From contig JADFPD010000015.1 in the NCBI GenBank assembly GCA_022562475.1, positions 1 to 33,438 of the forward strand: 33,438 bases of DNA, read 5' to 3'. A program made the translations under genes and the position numbers. Below are positions 24,025-32,815 of the stretch, one piece after another (within the stretch, counting starts at the first letter, position 1; every line of letters begins with the position of its first letter). This DNA comes from Chloroflexota bacterium. GTDB lineage: Bacteria > Chloroflexota > Dehalococcoidia > Lucifugimonadales > UBA3495. The notes below the pieces were generated by a model that did no database searches, was not told the origin of the DNA, and saw only the letters and a list, made by a program, of their open reading frames with translations.

Positions 24025-25647
24025 CTAAAACACCCCCGGGTCCACGTACTCGCCGTAAACATCACGCATGGAATCAAGTATCTCGCCCTCGGTGGCCAGC
24101 GCTCCCACTGCTTCCAGGACCGCCGGCATCAGGTTCTTGTCGTCGCGGGCCGCTTGTTTCAAAGAAGACAGGGCCGACTTCACATCGGTGGCGCTGCGGC
24201 CGCTGCGGGTCTCGGCCAGCCGCCTTTTCTGCCATTCCTCTTCTTCGGGGTTGAATTGGAATAACTCCAATTTCTGGGTCCCTTCGGACCGGTACTGGTT
24301 CAGGCCCACCACCACCTGCTCGCCGCTCTCGATGCGCAGTTGGTACTCGTAGGCCGAGCGGGCGATCTCCCGTTCGATGTAGCCGGAGTCGATGGCGCCC
24401 AGCATGCCCTGTTTCATGAGAAATTCGCCCGTTCCCATGCCTTCGATCTTCGAGATGTACTCCCAGGCGGCCTCTTCGATGTCGTTGGTCAGGCTCTCCA
24501 CGAAATAGGAGCCGGCCAGTGGGTCCACGGTGTTAGCCACTCCGGACTCGTGGGAGAGGATCAGTTGGGTGGCCAGGGACATGCGCATGGCCTCTTCGGA
24601 GGGAATGTCGAAGGCTTCATCGTAGCCGCTGACGTGTAAGGACTGGGTCCCGCCCAAGACGGCCGCCAGGGCCTGCAGGGTGCCGCGGGCGATGTTGTTC
24701 TGAGGGTCTTGCCGCATCAGGGTCGAACCCAGGGTCTGGGCGTGGAACCGCAGCCGCATGGACTCTGGCTTCTGGGCCTTGTAGCGGTCCTTCATGATGC
24801 GGGCCCACATGCGCCGGGCCGCCCGGTACTTGGCGACCTCTTCAAAAACGTCGTTGTGGACGCCGAAGAAGAAGGATAAGCGGGGCGCGAAGCTGTCCAC
24901 AGGCAGCCCCCGTTCCAGGGCCGACTCCACGTAGGCCATGCCTTGAGCGATGGTGAATGCCAGTTCCTGAACGGCGTCCGAACCGCTCTCCCGGATGTGA
25001 TACCCGGAGATGGATATGGTGTACCAGTTGGGCACGTGATCGGTGCAGAACTCCACGATGTCCGTGGTCAGCTTGAGTGACGGAACCGGCCCCAGGGCAA
25101 AGGTCTTCTGGCCGTGGAACTCCTTGAGGGAGTCGTTCTGGACCGTGCCCCGGAGCTTGCTCCAATCGACGTTCCGCTTCTTGGAGACGGACAAGAACAT
25201 GCCCAGTAGCACGATGGCCGGGTGGTTGATGGTCAAAGACACACTGACCTCATCCAGGGGTATATCCAGGAAGAGGTCGTCCATGTCCCGCACCGAGTCG
25301 ATGGCCACTCCCAGGCGGCCGACTTCTCCCTCGGCCAGCTCGTGGTCTGAGTCGTAGCCGGTCAGGGTAGGGTGGTCGAAGTCGGTGCTGATGCCGTTCT
25401 GGCCGTGGTCCAACAGGAACCGGTAGCGCTCGTTGGTGGCCTGAGCGGTCCCGAAGCCGGCTATCTGACGCCTGGTCCAGAGCCGGCCCAAGTACATGTT
25501 TGGATAGGGGCCACGGGTGAATGGGAACTCGCCCGGTTGGCCAAGGTCGCGGGCAAAATCGGTATCGGCCAGGTCGTCCGGGGTGTAGACGGGCTTCACT
25601 TCCAAGCCAGAAAGGCTGCGTTTGGGTTTTTGCTCGTTGTCGGCCAT
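24025..25647 (-). CDS. Acyl-CoA mutase large subunit, probably 2-hydroxyisobutyryl-CoA mutase type
   Basis: A 540-residue TIM-barrel subunit without a B12 domain. Hand alignment to the methylmalonyl-CoA mutase family places Ile62 (RRQIAGFG) where MCM has its substrate Tyr89, Asp89 (ISTDFDHPT) where MCM has Ala, and Gln180 (KEFHGQKT) where MCM has Arg207. The spacing Ile62-Gln180 (118) equals Tyr89-Arg207. Ile, Asp and Gln at these sites are the signature of 2-hydroxyisobutyryl-CoA mutase (Ile90, Asp117, Gln208 in HcmA). Arg207, needed for the methylmalonyl carboxylate, is absent. The likely reaction is interconversion of 2-hydroxyisobutyryl-CoA and 3-hydroxybutyryl-CoA, or a close analogue. 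No MeaB-type chaperone gene is in the window. Confidence 0.85.
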   Translation of the reverse strand: MADNEQKPKRSLSGLEVKPVYTPDDLADTDFARDLGQPGEFPFTRGPYPNMYLGRLWTRRQIAGFGTAQATNERYRFLLDHGQNGISTDFDHPTLTGYDSDHELAEGEVGRLGVAIDSVRDMDDLFLDIPLDEVSVSLTINHPAIVLLGMFLSVSKKRNVDWSKLRGTVQNDSLKEFHGQKTFALGPVPSLKLTTDIVEFCTDHVPNWYTISISGYHIRESGSDAVQELAFTIAQGMAYVESALERGLPVDSFAPRLSFFFGVHNDVFEEVAKYRAARRMWARIMKDRYKAQKPESMRLRFHAQTLGSTLMRQDPQNNIARGTLQALAAVLGGTQSLHVSGYDEAFDIPSEEAMRMSLATQLILSHESGVANTVDPLAGSYFVESLTNDIEEAAWEYISKIEGMGTGEFLMKQGMLGAIDSGYIEREIARSAYEYQLRIESGEQVVVGLNQYRSEGTQKLELFQFNPEEEEWQKRRLAETRSGRSATDVKSALSSLKQAARDDKNLMPAVLEAVGALATEGEILDSMRDVYGEYVDPGVF

Positions 25648-25667
25648 TCGTTTTTCTTTTCGCCTGC

Positions 25668-26546
25668 TTACCCGACCCGAACGTATTTATCGACGCTCTT
25701 CTCGGCGCCCAGAGACAGGTACAGGTCGCCGTGGGCATCCACCCACGAGCCGTGGGCGGAGATACAAGGGAACCGTTCCAGTACCTTGCCGTCTCCGTCC
25801 AACACGCTCATCTGCGCCGGGCCGGTCTCGGTGGGGCGCTCGCTGGTGTAGAAGATGCCCTCGCTGTCGATGGATATGTCCAGGGGACGCTGCATGTCGG
25901 TCCACATGGTGATGTATTCGCCCTCCGGAGAGAACACCTGGACGCGGCTGTTCTCGCGGTCGCAGAGGTAGATCTGGCCGTTGTCGCCCACGACCAGGCT
26001 GTGGGGCAGGTGGAACTGGTTGGGGCCGCCCTTCCCCGGCTCGCCCCAAGAGGAGATCAAGTCGCCGGCCGCCGAGAACCGGTGGACCCGGGCGTTCCGG
26101 TAGCCGTCGGAGATGTAGAGGTCGCCGTTGGGCGCGGGGACCATCTCGGTCACGTAGTTGAACGGTCCGGCCGAGCGCGGGCAAACGTCGCCCGCCTTTT
26201 CGCAGCCCGTGTCCGAATACTCGCCCTTGTTTCCGATCGACAGCAGGACCTTGCCGTCCAGGGAGCATTTCATGGCGATCGACCCTTCACGGTCGGTGAG
26301 ATAGGCGATGTCGTCCTTGATGAAGATGCCGTGGGGGTCGTCGAACATGCCGCCGCCCCAGGAACTTAGGAAGTTGCCGTCCCGGTCGAAGACCAAAACC
26401 GGCGGGTCCTTGCGTTGGAAGATGTAGACCCGGTCTTGGGAGTCGGTGGCCACTGCACTGGCCGTGCCCATCTCCTGGCCCGCGGGCAGCTTGGCCCAGT
26501 TGGGGGTGTATTCGTAGGTGTATTTACCGCTTCCTACCGTGGCCAT
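25668..26546 (-). CDS. NHL-repeat beta-propeller protein
   Basis: The 292-residue product is built of NHL-type blades, for example DSQDRVYIFQRKDPPVLVFD, DLYISDGYRNARVHRFSAAG and QIYLCDRENSRVQVFSPEGEY. The histidines in FHLPHSLVV resemble those of peptidyl-alpha-hydroxyglycine lyase-like propellers. There is no signal peptide. It is the first gene of the mutase operon, 20 bases before the large subunit. Its role there is unknown; these propellers often bind ligands or act as lyases or lactonases. Confidence 0.82.
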   Translation of the reverse strand: MATVGSGKYTYEYTPNWAKLPAGQEMGTASAVATDSQDRVYIFQRKDPPVLVFDRDGNFLSSWGGGMFDDPHGIFIKDDIAYLTDREGSIAMKCSLDGKVLLSIGNKGEYSDTGCEKAGDVCPRSAGPFNYVTEMVPAPNGDLYISDGYRNARVHRFSAAGDLISSWGEPGKGGPNQFHLPHSLVVGDNGQIYLCDRENSRVQVFSPEGEYITMWTDMQRPLDISIDSEGIFYTSERPTETGPAQMSVLDGDGKVLERFPCISAHGSWVDAHGDLYLSLGAEKSVDKYVRVG

Positions 26547-26728
26547 GGCGAGTTCCCTCCTGCCAGCGATTTATCCCTATCTCAGCGACGCCCGGCGAAC
26601 CTTATGTCACGCCTGGCGGACGCCCCAATACTAACACACAGGCCGGGAGCTTTCCCTGCTAACCAACCTTGTTGCGGCGCCCGATGGCTCCGAGTAGAAT
26701 CCCGATTCAAGCAGGACAAGGAGCGGTT

Positions 26729-27682
26729 ATGGAATTCGAAGATGTAAAAACCATCGCGGTCATCGGCGCTGGGAATGTCGGCCACGGAATCGCCCTCGGT
26801 CTGGCTATGGCCGGTTACCAGGTGCGCCTTAACTCCACCACCGAGGAGAGCCTCCAAAAGGGTATGGATTCCATCGAAACGGACCTGGATAGATTGGTTG
26901 GATTTGGGTTTGCTGAGCCAGACCAAGTCCAGGCAGCCCTGAGCATGATTTCCACGGGCACGTCCTTGGAAGAAGCCTCACAGGACGCCGACGTGGTGAT
27001 CGAGGCGGTCTACGAAGATCTTGAATTGAAACAGCGAATATTCAAAGAGCTGGACGCGTCCTGTCCGGAGCGGACGATCTTGGCCAGCAGCACCTCAACA
27101 ATCATTCCTAGCCGTTTTGCCGAGGTAACTCGGCGTCCAGACCGGGTATTGGTTGCCCACTATACGGGGCCGTCCTATCTGTCTCCGCTGGTGGAGGTCG
27201 TCCCCACAGAACAGACCTCCGATGAAACGGTGGATATCATATTTCAGGTCCTTACGAAAGTCGGGAAGAAACCTGTGATGGTCCAAAAAGAGGTCCCAGG
27301 ATTCATCGCCATTCGCCTTGAAGTAGCATTGCTGAGGGAAGCCCTATCGATGGTCCAGCGAGGCATCGCGAGTCCCGAAGATATCGACACCGTGCTGAAA
27401 ACGGGCCACGCCCGGAGCTGGGTAGCGGCCGGAATCTTTGAGCGTGTGGAGGTTGGAATCGGGTGGGATTTGATAATGGCTGGCATCCAACGAGTCCTAC
27501 CGGACATCGATTCATCGATGGATGCGATGAAGCTTCTCCAGGAGAAGGTGGATAAAGGTGAACTGGGCGCCAAAACCGGGAAAGGATTCCTTGACTGGAC
27601 TCCGGAGTCAGCCGAAGCCACTCGCCGGAAAATGGCGAACGCATTCATCGAAATTGAGAAGTGGTCGGAAGACGGCGACTGA
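26729..27682 (+). CDS. 3-hydroxyacyl-CoA dehydrogenase family protein
   Basis: A 317-residue NAD-dependent dehydrogenase. The Rossmann motif is VIGAGNVGHGIALGLAMAG near residue 10. ADVVIEAVYEDLELKQ and ILASSTSTIIPS follow, and the C-terminal helical domain begins at VPGFIAIRL. The catalytic His probably lies in VAHYTGPSYLSPLVEV, which differs from the usual HFFNP. That places it with the L-gulonate/carnitine dehydrogenase-like side of the family as well as with beta-oxidation enzymes. AAGGAG lies shortly before the ATG at 26729; the longer upstream frame has no support. It diverges from the mutase operon and could oxidise 3-hydroxybutyryl-CoA made there. Confidence 0.85.
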   Translation: MEFEDVKTIAVIGAGNVGHGIALGLAMAGYQVRLNSTTEESLQKGMDSIETDLDRLVGFGFAEPDQVQAALSMISTGTSLEEASQDADVVIEAVYEDLELKQRIFKELDASCPERTILASSTSTIIPSRFAEVTRRPDRVLVAHYTGPSYLSPLVEVVPTEQTSDETVDIIFQVLTKVGKKPVMVQKEVPGFIAIRLEVALLREALSMVQRGIASPEDIDTVLKTGHARSWVAAGIFERVEVGIGWDLIMAGIQRVLPDIDSSMDAMKLLQEKVDKGELGAKTGKGFLDWTPESAEATRRKMANAFIEIEKWSEDGD

Positions 27683-27700
27683 GATGTTGGGGCTGACACC

Positions 27701-29242
27701 CTAAACCCGGCTGCTGTAGCCGTAATGGGGCGCGATCTCCGACTTTCCCCAGTCCTTGTAGAACTCCTGCACGAACGGTGTCAGCCCCTGGACCAGCTTC
27801 CTGGCGTCCAGCGCCCGTCCCTCCACCGGTCGGGCGAATTGCTCTTTGATCTCCCGCATCACTTCGGCCTTGTCCATCTTGATGAAGGTGCCGTTCCGGA
27901 CGACCACCTCGCCCTGAATCATGACCGTGTCGATGTGGGAGGCCTTGCCCCGGTAGAGCAGCGTGTCCACCACGTCGATGCCCGAGTCCATGTAGGGCTC
28001 GGTCATGGCGTCCAAGTCGAGAACCACCAGGTCGGCAAATCGGCCTGGTTCTAGGGTACCGATCTTGCCTTGGAGGCCAGTGGGCCGGGCCGCGTTGGCC
28101 GTGGCCAACCGCAGGGCTTGGTGGGAGCTCAACGCCGGGTTCGCCAGTCCGGGCTGGCGGTGCAACTTGGCGGCCAGCCGCATCTCCTGGACCATGTCGT
28201 CATCGTCGTTGATGGCGGTGCTGTCGGTGCCCAGGGCAACGTTCACGCCCCGCTCCAGCATGGCGTTCACCGGGGCGATGCCGTTCTTCAGGCGCAGATT
28301 TGAACTGGGATTGTGGCAGGCCGTAGCGCCGGTCTGGGCCATGATGTCGATGTCTTGGTCGGTCAACCAGACCGAGTGGGCGCAGGACACCTCCGGGCCC
28401 AGGAACCCCAGGGTGTTCAGGTGCTCAACTGGGGTGTGGCCCCAGGTCCGGAGGCCGTATTCCTTCTGGTAGAGGCTTTCCACCAGGTGGATGTGGACCG
28501 CGGCGTTGCTCCTGGCGGCCTCTTCCTTGGTGCGGAGCAGGAAGTCGTCGGAGACCCACTGGACGTTGCTGGGACTGAGCAGCACCGTCACTCTGGAATC
28601 GGGCCGTCCGGCGTAATCTTGGTGCAGGCTTCGGAACACCGAGAAATACTCTTCTTCGGACAGGTCCACGGCGGACAGGAACCGGCGCAACGACTCGGCC
28701 AGATCGCCGGGCAGACTGGAGATGAACTGCTCGTCGTCTTGGTAGACCACCCGGTTGCGTTCCCGGAAGTAGACCGAGAAGGCGGTGCGCATCCCGGCGT
28801 CGGCGAACCCCCTCAGGACCTCGGCCACATCGTCTGCCAGGCCCGATGCCGGCGTCTGGGCGTGGTTGTACATGGTAGTGGTGGTGCCCGACTCGATCAT
28901 CTGGATGGCCGTGTAGAGGGTCATCAGGTAGTGGTCGTAGGGGCGGCGTCCCCAACCCGACAGGATCCACGTCTCCAAACAGTCGTCGATGCACCCCATC
29001 TGGAAGGTGCTGACGCCCCGGCCGTGGTGGTGGGCGTTCACCAGGCCCGGCATGACCAAATAGCCCGGCCCGCCCAGTTCCTGGTCCGCTTGGTGTGCGG
29101 CTTTTATCTCGTCGTAGCCTCCCACTGCCTCGATGACGCCGTCCCGCTGGAACACGGCCCCGTCTGAGATTACCCGGCTTGATCCGGCGTCCACCCCCGC
29201 TTCGCAGATTACATAACCGCCGCGCACTATCGAAGTGCTCAT
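27701..29242 (-). CDS. Amidohydrolase, deaminase/chlorohydrolase-like (TrzN/MtaD group)
   Basis: A 513-residue metal-dependent amidohydrolase. Metal ligands are visible as MPGLVNAHHHGRG (HxH), HIHLVES, SCAHSVWL and LGTDSTAINDD, and the substrate loop CHNPSSNLRLKNGIAPV is typical of the cytosine deaminase/MtaD/triazine hydrolase group. It removes an amino, chloro or similar group from a ring or purine-like substrate, or opens a cyclic amide. The start at 29242 has GGAGG 5 bases upstream; the frame extends to 29320, but those residues do not fit the family. It ends 18 bases from the convergent dehydrogenase gene. Confidence 0.88.
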   Translation of the reverse strand: MSTSIVRGGYVICEAGVDAGSSRVISDGAVFQRDGVIEAVGGYDEIKAAHQADQELGGPGYLVMPGLVNAHHHGRGVSTFQMGCIDDCLETWILSGWGRRPYDHYLMTLYTAIQMIESGTTTTMYNHAQTPASGLADDVAEVLRGFADAGMRTAFSVYFRERNRVVYQDDEQFISSLPGDLAESLRRFLSAVDLSEEEYFSVFRSLHQDYAGRPDSRVTVLLSPSNVQWVSDDFLLRTKEEAARSNAAVHIHLVESLYQKEYGLRTWGHTPVEHLNTLGFLGPEVSCAHSVWLTDQDIDIMAQTGATACHNPSSNLRLKNGIAPVNAMLERGVNVALGTDSTAINDDDDMVQEMRLAAKLHRQPGLANPALSSHQALRLATANAARPTGLQGKIGTLEPGRFADLVVLDLDAMTEPYMDSGIDVVDTLLYRGKASHIDTVMIQGEVVVRNGTFIKMDKAEVMREIKEQFARPVEGRALDARKLVQGLTPFVQEFYKDWGKSEIAPHYGYSSRV

Positions 29243-29415
29243 GACCACCTCCACCGGTGTCGCTGGATGACCGGGCCGCTGAATTGGCTGGACTATATGG
29301 GCCGCCATCTGGGCTGTCAAGAAAGTTGGGCGAGAAAACCGGCGTTGTGTTGACCCGGACCGTGGATTACACTGGCGGAAATCCCAGACCGTTCAACTTG
29401 CGGATGGAGGTTGCC

Positions 29416-30267
29416 ATGCCGGAACTAGATGGAAAAGTAGTCCTGATAACCGGCGCGGGAGGCATGCGCGGCGTGGGCCGGGCCACGGTCATGAAACTGG
29501 CCGGCCAGGGCGCCGACATCGCCCTCTCCGACGTCCACCGGGAGACGTCAGACCTGCCGCCGGCGGAGGTCAGGAACGAATGGGGCGGCATCGACACGGT
29601 GTCCGCGGACGTCCAGGCTACGGGCCGGCGCGCCCTGCCCATCTACTCCGACCTGTCAGACCCACGCGAGATCGAGTACTTAGTTGAACAGACGATGGAC
29701 AATTTCGGCCGCATCGACATCCTGGTCAACAACGCCCGGGCCATCATCGGCAAGGACAAGGTGCCGGTGACCCAACTGGATAAAGAGGTCTGGGACCACT
29801 TCCTGGCCATCAACACCACCGCCGTGTTCCTCTTAACCAAGCTGGTGGCGCCTCACATGATCGACGCGGGCAGGGGCGGGCGCATCATCAATATTGCATC
29901 CAACGCCGGCAAGCAGGCCAGCGCCAACGGCGCTGCCTATTCGGCCTCCAAGTTCGCCGTGATCGGTCTGACCCAGGCCACGGCCATGGACCTGGCGCCC
30001 TACAACATCACCGTGAACGCCGTCTGCCCCGGCCCCATAAACACCGACCGGATGAGCTATTGGGAGCGGGACCAAGCCCAAGAACGGGGCATCACCCAGG
30101 AAGAATTCCGGGGCCAGATCGTGGAGACCTCGGCACAAAACACCCCGCTGGGCCGCATCGCCGAGTCCCAGGACGTGGCCAACATGGTGGCCTTCCTGGC
30201 CGGAGACGACTCATCATTCATCACCGGCCAAGCCTACAACGTGAACGGCGGACAGCTTTTTCACTAA
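29416..30267 (+). CDS. Short-chain dehydrogenase/reductase
   Basis: A 283-residue classical SDR. The cofactor loop is TGAGGMRGVGRA, LVNNARAII replaces NNAG, the catalytic Ser is in NIASNAGKQA and the Tyr-x3-Lys pair in AYSASKFAV. NVNGGQLF closes the protein as usual. GGAGG lies 5 bases before the ATG at 29416. Divergent from the amidohydrolase gene; it shares only family membership with the SDR at 8765. Substrate unknown. Confidence 0.9.
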   Translation: MPELDGKVVLITGAGGMRGVGRATVMKLAGQGADIALSDVHRETSDLPPAEVRNEWGGIDTVSADVQATGRRALPIYSDLSDPREIEYLVEQTMDNFGRIDILVNNARAIIGKDKVPVTQLDKEVWDHFLAINTTAVFLLTKLVAPHMIDAGRGGRIINIASNAGKQASANGAAYSASKFAVIGLTQATAMDLAPYNITVNAVCPGPINTDRMSYWERDQAQERGITQEEFRGQIVETSAQNTPLGRIAESQDVANMVAFLAGDDSSFITGQAYNVNGGQLFH

Positions 30268-30300
30268 GCGGCTTTAAGTCCTGTACTACCAGCAGATAGG

Positions 30301-30367
30301 CCCTTCGACAGGCTCAGGACGAACGGAAGAAGACGTCTTTAACGTCTCGGTGAACTTGTCGAACCAC
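30301..30367. repeat. Intergenic inverted-repeat element between convergent genes
   Basis: Imperfect outer arms, TTCGACAGGCTCA near 30304 and the complement of TTCGACAAGTTCA ending near 30364, enclose an inner perfect stem AGACGT/ACGTCT (30331-30336, 30342-30347). The left part, 30301-30326, is of a type I recall seeing as a common intergenic repeat in many bacterial genomes. It fills the gap between two convergent genes and may end transcription from both sides. Confidence 0.75.
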
Positions 30368-30368
30368 T

Positions 30369-31610
30369 TCATCCCGGCGGCGGCGAAGTAACCGCCCCAG
30401 CCACCCGCTTCTCCCGCACCAGCGTCGTCAGCACGGCGGCGGCAACGGACAGTATCAGCAACAGCCGGAACATGTCGTCATAGCTGCCACGGTTGTCGAA
30501 GATCCAGGCGCCGACGAACGCCCCGGCGCCGCCGGCGATCTGGTGGACCATCGAGATTGACCCGGCCAAGGTCCCCAACCGTGCAGTGCCGAAGATGTTT
30601 CCCACGAAGACCACCGTCAGCGGCGCGGTGATCAAGAACGTCAGCCCGTAGACCAGTCCGAAGATGACGATTGAAGACGTGCTCTGGTCGAAGATGATGA
30701 ACGCAAAGATGAACATGCGGACCAGGAAGCAGATGACGGTGGGACGGACCGCGCCGAAGGCGTCGGCCAGCATCCCCGAGGCCAGCACTCCAATCAGCCC
30801 CATCAGCCCCATAAGCGCCAGCAAGTTGCCCGCCAAGACCGGGCCGACGCCTTGGTCACGGGCGAAGGCCACGATATGAATAGATACAAAAAAGTCTTGG
30901 AAGCCGCAGACCGCGTAGATCACCATCAGAAGCGCCAATCGAGGAGATGTCAGCGTCCGGCCCAACGAAAGGGCTGAGTCAGGTGGGGTGATTGCCCTGA
31001 AGGTCTTGCTACTGAGTTCTTCTTCTTCTCCTTCTTCTGGCGGTTTATCTCTGACCGCCAAGAACACCAGAGGCGCCAGGACCGCCAGGTTGGCGATCCC
31101 CAGTATGGTGAACGCCCACCGCCAGTCCAACGAGACCAGGACCGCGGCCAAGGCCATGACGATCACCAACTGCCCCACGGCGTTCCCGGCCACGGCCCCG
31201 CTGCCGGCGATTCCCCGCCGGTGGGGAAACCATCGGCTGATCATGACAGTCACGGGCGAGTTTGACGTGCCGGCGCTGCCCAGGGCGTAGACCACTCCGT
31301 AGACGATGAACACCTGCCAAGGGGCGTCCACTTGTCCCATCAGCCCGATACCCACGCCGCCCACCACGGCGGCGATGCCGATGGTCCCCTTCAAGCTCCA
31401 CCGGTCCACCAGCCGCCCCAGGAAGGGCAGGGACAATGCCGAGACCACCATGAATGTCGTGACGGCCAGGGAGAGGGTCGAACGGCTAACGTCCAAGTCC
31501 TCGGACATGGGCTTCAGCATCAAGCCGAAGGCGAACCGGGAGCCGCCGCTGAAGAACAGGATGAAGAACCCGGTGGCCAGGACCACCCAACTGTAATGGA
31601 GACGCCGCAA
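30369..31610 (-). CDS. MFS transporter, monocarboxylate/oxalate-formate antiporter-like
   Basis: A 413-residue membrane carrier of about 12 helices. It opens with HYSWVVLATGFFILFFSGGS, then FGLMLKPMSEDLDVSRSTLS and the loop GRLVDRWSLKG between helices 2 and 3, which is the MFS signature position. The second half repeats the pattern with ASGMLADAFGAVRP. The N-terminal pattern fits the monocarboxylate/OFA-like group, so an organic acid is a likely substrate. The start is probably TTG at 31610 (AGGA upstream); the open frame continues to 31994 but there overlaps the E1-beta gene out of frame. A hairpin terminator lies just before it. Confidence 0.85.
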   Translation of the reverse strand: MRRLHYSWVVLATGFFILFFSGGSRFAFGLMLKPMSEDLDVSRSTLSLAVTTFMVVSALSLPFLGRLVDRWSLKGTIGIAAVVGGVGIGLMGQVDAPWQVFIVYGVVYALGSAGTSNSPVTVMISRWFPHRRGIAGSGAVAGNAVGQLVIVMALAAVLVSLDWRWAFTILGIANLAVLAPLVFLAVRDKPPEEGEEEELSSKTFRAITPPDSALSLGRTLTSPRLALLMVIYAVCGFQDFFVSIHIVAFARDQGVGPVLAGNLLALMGLMGLIGVLASGMLADAFGAVRPTVICFLVRMFIFAFIIFDQSTSSIVIFGLVYGLTFLITAPLTVVFVGNIFGTARLGTLAGSISMVHQIAGGAGAFVGAWIFDNRGSYDDMFRLLLILSVAAAVLTTLVREKRVAGAVTSPPPG

Positions 31611-31633
31611 ATAGCACTTCCTGAATATTCCCA

Positions 31634-31672
31634 AAATATAACCACCGGCCCCAGAGATCCGGGGCCGGTGGT
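31634..31672 (-). terminator. Intrinsic terminator after the E1-beta gene
   Basis: Perfect 12-bp arms ACCACCGGCCCC (31641-31652) and their complement (31661-31672) enclose 8 bases. On the minus strand TATATTTT follows. It begins 31 bases after the E1-beta stop and separates that gene from the transporter. Confidence 0.75.
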
Positions 31673-31702
31673 GCAAGCGTTTAAAACTCGTGAGGTACGG
31701 GC

Positions 31703-32743
31703 CTACCGGTTCAGCAGATTCTTCACCGTTTTGATGACCCTGGTCTCGTTGGGCATGTATTCGTTCTCCATGGACCGGCTGTAGGGCACCGGGGTGTGGG
31801 GCGAGGTGACCCTGGAGGGGGGCGCGTCCAGGTAATCGAACTCCTCCTCCGCCACCCTGGCACAGATCTCCGAGGCCAGACTGCAGACCGGCGTGTCCTC
31901 GTCCACCACGACCAATCGGTGGGTCTTGTGGACCGACTCGTTGATGTGGTCGTAATCGATGGGGGAGATGCTGAGCAGGTCGATCACTTCGCAACTGATG
32001 CCCTCTTTGGCCAATTCCTCGGCCGCGGCGTCGGCAACCCAGGTCATCTTGGAGATGCCGACCAGGGTGACATCGGTCCCTTCCCGCACGGTCCGGGCCT
32101 TGCCCAAGGGCAGCACGTAGGGCTCCTCCGGCACGGGACCCGAGATCCCGTACAACCCCTTGTGCTCGAAGAACACTATGGGGTCATCGTCGCGGATGCA
32201 TGCGGCGAGGAGACCCTTGGCGGTGTAGGCGTCGGATGGACACACGCCCTTCAGCCCCGGTATGTGACTAAAGATGGAGTAGTAGGACTCGGAGTGCTGG
32301 GCGGCGGCCCCGAAACCGGCCCCGATGCGGGTCATCATGGTGAAGGGGACCTTCACCTGGCCGCCGAACATATAGCGCATCTTGGCGGCGTTGTTGACCA
32401 ATTGGTCCATGCAGACGCCGATGAAGTCGATGAACATGAGTTCAGCCACGGCCCGCAGACCGGTGGACGACGCGCCGATGGCCGTGCCGATGAATGCGGC
32501 CTCGGAGAGGGGGGTATCCAACACCCGCTCCTTGCCGAACTGCTGGATCAGGCCGACGGTGGTGCGGAACGGTCCGCCCCAGGCATCTTCAAAGCCCTGG
32601 TCTTCACGCCCCGCGCCTCCGGCGATCTCCTCGCCCATGATGATGACATTCTCGTCCAGTTCCATCTCTTGGCGGAGGCATTCGTTGATGGCTTCCCGGA
32701 ACTGGATCTCCCGGGTCCCCGTTGTTTGCAATGTTGTCGTCAT
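31703..32743 (-). CDS. 2-oxoacid (pyruvate/acetoin-type) dehydrogenase E1 component, beta subunit
   Basis: A 346-residue transketolase-like beta subunit. It shows VIIMGEEIAGGAGREDQGF, then DTPLSEAAFIGTAIGAS, RIGAGFGAAAQHSESYYS and the closing HTPVPYSRSMENEYMPN. Together with the alpha subunit it forms the thiamine-diphosphate enzyme that decarboxylates a 2-oxoacid or acetoin and passes the acyl group to a lipoyl E2. Pyruvate, acetoin and branched-chain 2-oxoacids cannot be told apart safely here. AAGGAG lies 7 bases before the ATG. No E2 or E3 gene is in the window. Confidence 0.92.
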   Translation of the reverse strand: MTTTLQTTGTREIQFREAINECLRQEMELDENVIIMGEEIAGGAGREDQGFEDAWGGPFRTTVGLIQQFGKERVLDTPLSEAAFIGTAIGASSTGLRAVAELMFIDFIGVCMDQLVNNAAKMRYMFGGQVKVPFTMMTRIGAGFGAAAQHSESYYSIFSHIPGLKGVCPSDAYTAKGLLAACIRDDDPIVFFEHKGLYGISGPVPEEPYVLPLGKARTVREGTDVTLVGISKMTWVADAAAEELAKEGISCEVIDLLSISPIDYDHINESVHKTHRLVVVDEDTPVCSLASEICARVAEEEFDYLDAPPSRVTSPHTPVPYSRSMENEYMPNETRVIKTVKNLLNR

Positions 32744-32815
32744 TTGACACTCCTTGAATGACCTGAGCGCGTCGATCGCCTGAGTCCGTTATTGGCTTGA
32801 GTTAGTCTAAGGGGA

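Noticed and set aside
24025-25647. Methylmalonyl-CoA mutase as the specific name
   Set aside because: The Tyr89 and Arg207 equivalents are Ile and Gln, and Asp is present at the HcmA-specific site.
31611-31994. N-terminal extension of the MFS transporter
   Set aside because: It overlaps the E1-beta gene out of frame, crosses a terminator hairpin and encodes Arg/Gly/His-rich sequence unlike any transporter.
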